Shown here: piece by piece, positions 23,266 to 27,404 of the stretch
Layout of the letters: each line of letters begins with the position of its first letter
How positions within the stretch are numbered: position 1 is the first letter of the stretch
From: Bigelowiella natans CCMP2755
Lineage: Eukaryota; Cercozoa; Chlorarachniophyceae
Assembly (NCBI GenBank): GCA_000320545.1
Contig: ADNK01002575.1
Location: forward strand, 1-27,404
Direction: 5' to 3'
DNA length: 27,404 bases
The notes under the pieces: model-generated
Seen by the model: the letters and a program-made list of their open reading frames with translations, nothing else
What the model was told of the DNA's origin: nothing
The model's database searches: none
Program-made: the position numbers and the translations under genes

Positions 23266-23840
23266 TCATCCTACGTCTTAGCAGCTTCCTCCTCGTTGTC
23301 CTTCCTGTCCTCAATCATAATCGTCGTCGTCGTCGTCATCGACTTCAGGGGTGGTTTGGAAGGTGAATAGGACGCTGCAGGAGCTCATCCGTCTCACAGA
23401 TGCACCCCTTCCTCTAACCACAACGAGAAAGGGAGCGATGATGAGGGAGAACCGGTAACGTGCGTGGCGTGCGGTGTAGAATCTTCCCTCTCTTCTTAAT
23501 CGAGAATGACGAGCGAACGAGCGAATGAACGAATGACGAAGTGTTTCCCCCTCCCCAACTCTCGCCGCAGATTCGGCTTAAATTTGCACGATTGGATGTC
23601 TCCGTTTACCGAGCACTGGTTGGCAATGCATCCGCAACTATAGTCAAAAGATGGAAGGAGGACAGCTTTCACCCTCCCGCCTCCTTCACCCCTCACTTCT
23701 CCCCTCATCTTCTCTTTGCTGAGGCACAGAATCGCTCTCTCTCTCTCTCTCCCGCAAACTCAATCCCCCCCCCCTCCCCAAAACACACCCACCATACTTA
23801 GCATCGAGCACGTGCACTCCCTTATTCTGCTTCGCCTTTC

Positions 23841-23882
<42 letters not shown>

Positions 23883-24682
23883 GGAAACACTGAGAAAAGA
23901 CGCCATGGCGTTCGTTTTGGTGGTAGGATGGCCTATCATACGGGGAGATTTGACACGACGTACATCCCGAAGGTGCGATTTCAAAAATCATATCGGCACA
24001 CTGTAGTAGGAGCTCTCCTTCCGAAGACCCTTTTCGCTGCTCCCACTCCACTGCCAAATGCATGGAGGGGGGGGGGGGTAAGACCGTTGCCCTCTTCATC
24101 ACCATACTATCACTTTCAAGATCCGAGAGAAAATCTAAATGCTGTGTTACTTTTCCCTTTGATTTGTTGTCTGATTGCTTGTTTTCTACCTGAACTTGGT
24201 CACCTGATCGGCATTCAGCTCCTTCGATTCCGAGGGTGGTTAGACGATAACGCTGAGGAGAACAAACATCACCAGTCCCACCACCCAGAAACGGCTGATG
24301 GAGGCCAGCATGCTCGTAGACAAAGAGGTGGGGCAAGAAGATGGGGGGGGGTGGGGGGGGGGGGGATAATCTAGCTGTCTTTATTTGCAGGGGGGGAAAG
24401 AGGGGGAGGAGGTTATAAAGTCTTTGGTTTTGCTTTTCCTTCCTCGTGAAGCAGGAAGTGATGTAGACATCGGCAGCGATGGTGGGGGAGTCGATGTAGT
24501 AGTGGTTGACTTCATGACACTACTGGAGGGCCTCTACAAGCAATTCACGAGCCTTCCGAAGCACAAAGATCACATCGCTGCCTTTCGATTATGGGTGAGT
24601 GAGGGGTGGGCAGCATCCCGCCCCTTACCAAATCATTTCTTTCTCTCTTCGCGCGCGCGCGTGCATGTGCATGTACATATAC

Positions 24683-24720
<38 letters not shown>

Positions 24721-24983
24721 GATTAGCCAGATTAGTGAATTCCGTCGATCCAAAAATACTGCAACGATTTGCCTTATTCTTCTTCTATGTGGGCCGTCTA
24801 CGTGAACGCTAACATAAAAGTTTGTTGGTAGGCGGCCTCCATGAGTTTCCGTGTCGCGGATGCTATCAGTGCTCTAGCACACCACATCATCGACAACCCA
24901 GGTCGGCGCTGCTGTTTCTCTTATTCGCATGTGTTGTGCGTTGTGCGTGAGATTGCGGTGATGATGCTTGCAAATACGTGTTG

Positions 24984-25022
<39 letters not shown>

Positions 25023-25198
25023 TACTTATTCATTATGTATTTGATGTCATTTAAATTATCGCGTGGCCAGAGGACGCTGCAGCATCCGTCGCCTCCATCG
25101 CATCGTCGGGGCGTCTGTGCAAAGCTAGCAGAGGCAAATCATTCCTATACCAGCAGCCACTCCGGATACCCAGTAAGCGCCGTATTCATGAAAATAAC

Positions 25199-25231
<33 letters not shown>

Positions 25232-25475
25232 AATGAATGAGCACGAGGACCGAGAAGAAGCATTAGCAGCACTTTCATCTCTGCAATACTCTCTCATCTT
25301 GCCCTACATTGATTACCACCAATCCCGACATTGCACCTTCCGAAATGACCGCGAGCCTCCCCCCCCCCCTCCCCCCCCTATCTCCGACTCTTACTCAGCC
25401 TGCTTACCACACTGCAAACACTGCCTTCCGCTCACTCGGTACTACTTACTATTTATTGGGCTAGTATTTATATAT

Positions 25476-25511
<36 letters not shown>

Positions 25512-26086
25512 TATATACCGTATCATCACCCGTGATCAAAAGTACCTTTACGATGAAAGAAAGAAGCCATGCCTCATATCCTTCCCTCCTTAGATCGCAG
25601 AAGCATCTCGAGACCAACGCGGCAAAGAGGGGGAGGGGAGAGGCAGCTCGTGGAGAGGCTGGAGATTCCAAAAGATCCGGAAAGAGGGAGACGCTGCTTG
25701 TGCCCGCCGCAACGAACACGAATTGCAATGGTGAGCGTTTGGCGTTTGTCTCCTCCCTCCCGCATCTTGCTGTGCGATTGCAAATGGTAGGGGGGGAGGG
25801 GGGGGGATGAGTACGCCGTAGCTTTGCACTGAATCCTATTGTACGGATAAGAAACAATCTCCATGATTCGATTGCAGGCGTTCTCTCCGTGCTTTCCTTC
25901 TTCAAGAAACCTGCAGCAGCCAAGTAGGCAATCCAACACTTTTTAACGATCCAACCCTGGCCACACGCACCATCGATGTGACTACGACTCCGCGCTCATG
26001 CAGTTTTCTTCTTTGTTGGTTCAGGCGCCAGATGACGAAGGACACGATTCTGGTAGGAGAATAGCATAATTTAACAAACCAAGTTG

Positions 26087-26127
<41 letters not shown>

Positions 26128-26509
26128 ATAATAATATCGATAATAGTAATAGTAATAATAGCGTGGTTCTTCTCTTCCACAATTCAATTATTACCTTAAA
26201 TACCACGAGAGAATGCTAGTGTCAAATACGAGGAGAATACCAGAGAGTCGATGCCTTTGCGGTGGGCCTCCCGGGCCTTACTAGCATTCAAACCTCTATA
26301 GCGTAATGCCTCTGCAGAGCGATCGGATCTGATATTCTTGTGAACTTTGCCACTCATCGAATCGTGAAGTTCTGCTCCTGCGAGATGCCGGCACGGCTTA
26401 TCGATATGGTAGGTTTGAGCTCGGGGAAACCGATATAGATATTGACACCTGCAAATTCCGACAAAATGGTGATGATCATGCGACGAGGAAAACGACAAGG
26501 CGGAGGATT

Positions 26510-26545
<36 letters not shown>

Positions 26546-27289
26546 GTGATGGTGATGATGATGGATCGCTTCGATGGCAAGCGCTAAGCAGGATCATTGT
26601 ATTGTTGATAAATGCGTTTGGTGTTGTTGGGAATCCTAGCACTTCTACTACTACGACTACTACTACTACAACGACTACTACTACTACCACTACTACTGCT
26701 GATAAAACTGATAGTGTGGATACTATTTCGGCCAACGCCTCCCCTCAGGCAAATGCCCTCGAAGATCTGGAACGCCACGTCCATTTATTCCTCCTGCGCT
26801 CTGAACGGCTGAAAGTGCGCCCCCTTGATGAAAAGAATGATTATCATCGTCATCATCATTATCCTCCTCCTCAAGGGGGGGGGGCTTCTACGCAGCAGCA
26901 AGAGGAGGAGGAGGACGGGGGAGAAGAGAAGGCGCAGCGTGGTGTGCGCTACTATGCTTGGCGCTCACTGTGTTATTCGCGCACAACAGCAAGCTTCTAC
27001 TCACTGCAAATCATGTGCCCGTCCTCGGCGTCAAGGTTATTATAGCGGTAGCAGAGAAAGTCTCAGTAGTGTGGAAGGGGGGAGGGGGGTTGGCATCTAT
27101 TTATGGGACTATGGTTTTCTGGTAGGATTCTGTCGGTCGGTAAGGCGCTGCGTTTGTCCAGCATAGGAGTCTTCCACCCCCCCCCTCTGGCGACGTACCA
27201 AAGGGTAATGAGCAGACCTGCTCGTAGCCGGTGGATGTTCATCGTTGGCGGGGTTCCATTGTTCGAAACAAAAGAGAACTGAGTTATTG

Positions 27290-27323
<34 letters not shown>

Positions 27324-27326
27324 TTG

Positions 27327-27365
<39 letters not shown>

Positions 27366-27404
27366 ATGTACTCGCGGTAGGTCTCTTGGTCCACCCCCCT
27401 GTAC
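6080..27404 (+). CDS. Giant multi-exon gene, possible MUN-domain (Munc13/UNC13/PATROL1-like) protein, 3' incomplete
   Basis: I do not recognise this protein as a whole. From 6080 to about 27033 I can place some 65-70 exons, mostly 35-180 nt, adding up to about 2,100 codons; the great majority join in phase across GT..AG introns. Well-supported exons include 6080-6166, 6314-6410, 6998-7070, 7155-7198, 7386-7424, 7986-8088, 8272-8317, 9571-9674, 10168-10317, 10824-10905, 14144-14320, 14528-14590, 16339-16378, 16457-16500, 16639-16703, 20310-20459, 20662-20790, 22563-22709, 23349-23454, 24455-24594 and 24832-24901. The protein alternates helical segments with long acidic (EEE/DDD) and basic (RRR/KKK) tracts and Ser, Gln, Leu and Thr homopolymers. 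Its C-terminal part resembles the MUN domain, which in Munc13 proteins drives vesicle priming through SNAREs. No signal peptide or membrane span is convincing. Two or more adjacent genes remain possible, since a few junctions fail (13815/13985, 19405 and 21590 among them). Confidence 0.55.
7269..7344 (+). repeat. (TA)n and (TG)n microsatellites in one intron
   Basis: (TA)n at 7269-7296 and (TG)n at 7312-7344 sit in the intron 7199-7385 of the giant gene, upstream of the acceptor at 7385. Confidence 0.85.
7910..7951 (+). repeat. (TTC)n microsatellite
   Basis: A T run followed by pure TTC repeats lies about 35 nt before the acceptor at 7985 and may contribute to its pyrimidine tract. The poly-Ser frame across it is a repeat artefact. 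Confidence 0.85.
8183..8240 (+). repeat. (TC)n microsatellite before the 8272 exon
   Basis: A long TC run with a degenerate tail (ctctatttctctctattt) precedes the acceptor cgctcag at 8271. Confidence 0.85.
8346..8485 (+). repeat. (CA)n and C17 run in one intron
   Basis: (CA)n repeats at 8346-8402 and a C run at about 8469-8485 lie in the intron 8318-8734 of the giant gene. Confidence 0.85.
8819..8903 (+). repeat. (CA)n and C17 run in one intron
   Basis: The same pairing as at 8346-8485 occurs in the next intron (8786-8928): (CA)n at 8819-8853 and a C run at 8887-8903. Confidence 0.85.
9252..10317 (+). other. Giant gene, fourth exon group (acidic Gly-rich, then basic)
   Basis: Exons 9252-9305, 9333-9394, 9481-9532, 9571-9674, 9904-about 9953 and 10168-10317 join in phase. 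Products in order: GGGDDGGEMEGFVVGDIE; an Ala-rich piece; a short Gly/Arg piece; KLERHWMALGEVEAAEARS...; a Ser-rich piece; and KVKHEVDLRFFRRLSHIKKM with further Lys/Arg. The last piece superficially resembles the start of peroxisomal ABC half-transporters, but no ABC motif follows. Confidence 0.5.
10002..10037 (+). repeat. (AT)n microsatellite
   Basis: Eighteen or so AT units follow the Ser-rich exon beginning at 9904 in an intron of the giant gene. Confidence 0.9.
10413..10505 (+). repeat. (CAT)n tract, pure then degenerate
   Basis: A pure CAT run (10413-10447) is followed by decayed CAT/CGT triplets to about 10505. It lies between exons 10168-10317 and about 10538. The minus-strand poly-Met frame here is a repeat artefact. 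Confidence 0.85.
10766..10797 (+). repeat. (CCCT)n tetranucleotide repeat
   Basis: Eight CCCT units sit in the intron just before the acceptor at 10823. This is the only clear tetranucleotide array in the window. The complement (AGGG)n could form a G-quadruplex. Confidence 0.85.
11741..11804 (+). repeat. (TC)n-(TA)n compound microsatellite
   Basis: (TC)n at 11741-11772 passes directly into (TA)n at 11773-11804, in the intron after the exon ending at 11613. Confidence 0.9.
11947..11982 (+). repeat. (GAG)n coding microsatellite
   Basis: About a dozen GGA/GAG units lie within an exon of the giant gene. They read as poly-Glu or poly-Arg depending on which acceptor is used (11844 or 11932). Confidence 0.8.
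12687..12786 (+). repeat. G16 run and (CA)n in one intron
   Basis: A G run (about 12687-12702) and (CA)n (12752-12786) lie in the intron before the 12811 exon. Confidence 0.85.
13475..13510 (+). repeat. (TAA)n microsatellite
   Basis: TAA units with two TGA interruptions directly precede the acceptor tgcacag at 13517. Confidence 0.85.
13706..13721 (+). repeat. G16 homopolymer
   Basis: A pure G run sits in the intron between exons 13518-13560 and 13748-13815. Confidence 0.85.
13897..13919 (+). repeat. C-rich homopolymer tract
   Basis: Two C runs, separated by a T, lie in the intron before the exon at 13985. Confidence 0.85.
14477..14503 (+). repeat. (CTG)n in an intron
   Basis: Nine CTG units, including the start of a poly-Cys frame, lie in the intron 14321-14527 and end 25 nt before its acceptor. 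Confidence 0.85.
15326..15349 (+). repeat. (ATC)n microsatellite
   Basis: Pure ATC units lie in the intron before the exon at 15445. Confidence 0.85.
15824..15840 (+). repeat. G17 homopolymer
   Basis: A pure G run sits shortly after the donor at 15809. Confidence 0.85.
16604..16620 (+). repeat. C17 homopolymer near an acceptor
   Basis: A pure C run ends 18 nt before the acceptor tttcccag at 16638 and probably acts as its pyrimidine tract. Confidence 0.85.
17373..17388 (+). repeat. G16 homopolymer
   Basis: A pure G run lies in the 99-nt intron 17340-17438. Confidence 0.85.
17487..17517 (+). repeat. (GTT)n beside a splice donor
   Basis: GTT units start nine bases after the donor at 17479 (gttgtg). 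The poly-Cys frame across them is an artefact. Confidence 0.8.
18343..18379 (+). repeat. (GT)n immediately before an acceptor
   Basis: The GT run ends at the acceptor ttgccag at 18385, so this intron has a UG-repeat in place of a normal pyrimidine tract. Confidence 0.85.
18652..18720 (+). repeat. Compound C18 / (CT)n / (CA)n repeat
   Basis: A C run, a CT run and a CA run follow one another without a gap, ending about 20 nt before the exon at 18742. The order matches the compound repeat at 4789-4842. Confidence 0.9.
18742..18782 (+). other. Small exon of the giant gene preceding the G36 run
   Basis: The exon encodes SSGVDPGEKVCIL and ends at a consensus donor (gtaagaag) at 18783. A possible 10-nt microexon at 19147-19156 would carry the phase on to the exon at 19268. 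Confidence 0.45.
18790..18825 (+). repeat. G36 homopolymer
   Basis: Thirty-six consecutive G residues start seven bases after a splice donor (gtaagaag). This is the longest homopolymer in the window. A T10 run at 18847-18858 and (TA)n at 18931-18968 follow. Confidence 0.95.
18931..18968 (+). repeat. (TA)n microsatellite
   Basis: About 19 TA units lie in the same intron as the G36 run. Confidence 0.9.
19268..21227 (+). other. Giant gene, ninth exon group with an apparent frame break
   Basis: The exon from 19268 encodes NLRGVRRAQIVASYRPRKLA followed by an Ala/Ser/Pro-rich stretch. After a C7 run at about 19405 the coding frame continues one base out of step to 19604 (...DALNPFQKFAK). Then follow 19850 to about 19918 (AMQKVSKLPLPKAVRSFAAV...), 20310-20459 (50 codons, ending IPPIQDLVQLNS), 20662-20790 (VARNMLAEVRCCRELSRCLA...) and 21177-21227 (MTQKKRRRHSVRHLLSI), all in phase 0. 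The Leu/Arg-rich helices are strong coding signals. Confidence 0.55.
21284..21321 (+). repeat. (GAA)n microsatellite
   Basis: Pure GAA units lie in the intron 21228-21476, followed by (TC)n at 21410-21442 and (TG)n to about 21460. Confidence 0.9.
21477..21796 (+). other. Giant gene exon with long poly-Glu and poly-Gln/Ser tracts
   Basis: After the acceptor at 21476 the phase-0 frame reads IQRRLQDQGRGLSSSPAAM... and then a long Glu/Lys tract, ending at a TGA near 21677. If the frame shifts inside the GGA repeat, it continues as SLNYVKIAINVQGILHQR, a poly-Gln tract (CAG repeat 21726-21750), and a phase-0 donor at 21797 that fits the next exon. Either the gene ends here and a new one begins, or the repeat length in this copy breaks the frame. 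Confidence 0.4.
21588..21656 (+). repeat. (GGA)n coding microsatellite
   Basis: An imperfect GGA array with AAG interruptions encodes poly-Glu in the frame entering the exon. It is the probable site of a frame break. Confidence 0.85.
22009..22105 (+). repeat. (CA)n, (TA)n and (TG)n cluster ending at an acceptor
   Basis: CA units (22009-22027), TA units (22043-22074) and TG units (22079-22105) lie in a row. The TG run ends 12 nt before the acceptor at 22117. CA and TG flanking the TA could form a hairpin. Confidence 0.85.
22118..22709 (+). other. Giant gene, tenth exon group with a poly-Leu tract
   Basis: Exons are 22118-22168 (KRDVVDLILGVKSDNVE), 22409 to about 22441 (AIDTLLSAAKT) and 22563-22709 (49 codons). 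The last has nine CTG codons (22587-22613) after CEM, giving poly-Leu, then YNIDVLGPLGETPEDLNDGV and RRATNLWMPL. The 22409 exon has a better donor at 22452, but only a donor near 22442 keeps the phase, so this junction is uncertain. Confidence 0.55.
22169..22202 (+). repeat. (GT)n that forms the splice donor
   Basis: The exon ends GTCGAG at 22168 and the GT repeat begins with the very next base, so the 5' splice site is the first unit of the microsatellite. Confidence 0.85.
22741..22769 (+). repeat. (CTG)n in the intron next to a CTG-coding exon
   Basis: Nearly ten CTG units lie in the intron 32 nt after the exon that itself carries CTG9 at 22587-22613. Confidence 0.9.
23036..23082 (+). repeat. 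(CT)n-(TG)n compound microsatellite
   Basis: CT units (23036-23062) run into TG units (23063-23082) in the intron before the exon at 23174. Confidence 0.9.
23231..23262 (+). repeat. (TA)n microsatellite
   Basis: TA units start 15 nt after the donor at 23216 (gtatag). Confidence 0.9.
23845..23880 (+). repeat. (CA)n running into an acceptor
   Basis: The CA repeat ends in cgcacag, the acceptor of the exon at 23884, so the repeat itself provides the splice site context. Confidence 0.85.
24342..24364 (+). repeat. G-rich homopolymer tract
   Basis: Two G runs, separated by a T, lie in the intron 24328-24454 shortly after its donor. Confidence 0.85.
24653..24720 (+). repeat. (GC)n, GTGCAT units and (GT)n
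   Basis: A short GC run, a few TGCATG units and a long GT run (24685-24720) lie in the intron after the donor at 24595. Alternating purine-pyrimidine over nearly 70 nt could adopt Z-DNA. Confidence 0.85.
24986..25019 (+). repeat. (CA)n microsatellite
   Basis: Pure CA units lie in the intron 24902-25070. Confidence 0.9.
25199..25231 (+). repeat. (GAT)n microsatellite
   Basis: GAT units lie in the intron 25173-25269. Confidence 0.9.
25471..25508 (+). repeat. (TA)n microsatellite
   Basis: TA units with one GGATA interruption lie in the intron after the donor at 25439. Confidence 0.9.
25924..26591 (+). other. Long intron with (AT)n and (GAT)n repeats
   Basis: This 668-nt interval is the longest inferred intron of the giant gene. 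It contains (AT)n at 26089-26124, a decayed (TAA)n patch to 26160, and (ATG)n at 26508-26545 followed by GGTGAT variants. I see no exon that would fit the phase. The minus-strand frame at 26196-26498 is unsupported. Confidence 0.5.
26592..27033 (+). other. Giant gene, last visible exon with a poly-Thr tract
   Basis: The exon starts after the acceptor aagcag at 26591 with IIVLLINAFGVVGNP, followed by a run of about 17 Thr codons (ACT/ACG/ACA/ACC, 26641-26697), then DKTDSVDTISANASPQANAL and EDLERHVHLFLLRSERLKVR. Beyond about 26830, His/Pro- and Glu-rich codons continue in the same frame to a possible donor at 27034 (gttatt). A G8 run near 26875 makes the frame past that point unsafe. The gene runs off the window. 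Confidence 0.45.
27034..27404 (+). other. Window end: intron-like sequence
   Basis: No exon could be fixed here. The stretch contains a C8 run near 27178-27185 and two (GT)n blocks (27291-27318 and 27329-27362). Confidence 0.5.
27291..27362 (+). repeat. Interrupted (GT)n microsatellite
   Basis: Two GT blocks are separated by tatgtgtttgtt. Together they are one of the longest dinucleotide tracts in the window. Confidence 0.9.

Larger units (their letters stand above)
22856..24901 (+). other. Giant gene, possible MUN-like region
   Basis: Exons 22856-22895, 23174-23215, 23349-23454, 23571 to about 23642, 23884-23919, 24219-24327, 24455-24594 and 24832-24901 give a helical chain: ITWESKRLLEQKH, FLKTHASLFTDNL, VVWKVNRTLQELIRLTDA, HDWMSPFTEHWLAMH, ETLRKDAMAFVL, an insert rich in His/Asn/Gln, VVVVDFMTLLEGLYKQF and FRVADAISALAHHI. 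Known Munc13 MUN domains have a W..HWL-type helix, then a charged helix, then an S..VVD.F..L helix and a helix with a conserved F/A/L pattern in this order and spacing. The match is from memory and weak. The 23642-23884 junction does not close in phase. Confidence 0.35.
25071..25923 (+). other. Giant gene, eleventh exon group
   Basis: Exons 25071-25172 (EDAAASVASIASSGRLCKAS...), 25270-25438 (LSSLQYSLILPYIDYHQ... with a poly-Pro tract), 25594-25730 (SQKHLETNAAKRGRGEAARG... ending RETLLVPAATN) and 25878-25923 (VLSVLSFFKKPAAA) close in phase 1, 2, 1 and 2. The frame meets a TAG at 25924 only if the donor there (gtaggc) is ignored; splicing to 26592 restores AAG and keeps the frame open. Confidence 0.55.

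Noticed and set aside
23686-24336. Minus-strand open frame of 216 codons, the longest single frame in the window
   Set aside because: It crosses a (CA)n/(GT)n repeat and G runs, contains low-complexity artefacts and lies opposite phase-matched plus-strand exons.
25878-25926. Protein C-terminus ending FFKKPAAAK with a PCNA-binding-like look
   Set aside because: The TAG is preceded by a good donor (gtaggc), and splicing to 26592 completes the same Lys codon and keeps a convincing frame, so the stop is more likely intronic.
1-27404. CRISPR array, prokaryotic operon, phage or insertion sequence
   Set aside because: No spaced direct repeats, no Shine-Dalgarno-linked frames, no terminal inverted repeats with transposase; the spliced gene structure is clearly eukaryotic.

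Overview
This window looks like nuclear DNA from a eukaryote with small, densely split genes, probably a unicellular alga or protist. Long open frames are lacking. The coding signal lies in short blocks of about 30-200 nt bounded by GT...AG, and the reading phases of neighbouring blocks fit together. Introns are mostly 80-400 nt, and nearly every one holds a microsatellite or homopolymer: (CT)n, (CA)n, (TA)n, (GT)n, trinucleotides, or C and G runs up to 36 nt. I see no rRNA, tRNA, transposon, CRISPR array or bacterial-style operon. The organism cannot be named from what is here.

Three genes are visible. (1) Minus strand, from about 2050 down past the window start: an RNB-family (RNase II/R-like) exoribonuclease with an Arg/Ser-rich N-terminal extension. 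Six exons join in phase and give the RNB landmarks in the correct order. (2) Plus strand, 2552-5686: a complete 2-oxoglutarate/Fe(II) oxygenase of the isopenicillin-N-synthase-like family, about 15 exons, with an N-terminus that looks like an organelle presequence. Genes 1 and 2 are head to head across about 500 nt, which probably holds both promoters. (3) Plus strand, from about 6.1 kb to past the right edge: one very large gene (roughly 65-70 exons, about 2,100 codons visible) assembled by phase-matched splicing. It is rich in acidic, basic, Ser, Gln, Leu and Thr tracts. Most of it is not recognisable, but exons around 23.5-25.9 kb have a pattern that reminds me of the MUN domain of Munc13/UNC13/PATROL1-type proteins. 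That assignment is tentative.

All exon limits were worked out by eye from splice motifs, phase and recognisable motifs. They are strong for the ribonuclease and the oxygenase, and weaker for the giant gene, where a few junctions do not close and the frame appears to break at coding microsatellites. The main points for a second look are those frame breaks, the dense placement of microsatellites at splice sites, the 36-nt G run just after a splice donor, the altered RNB metal-site motif, and the identity of the giant protein.
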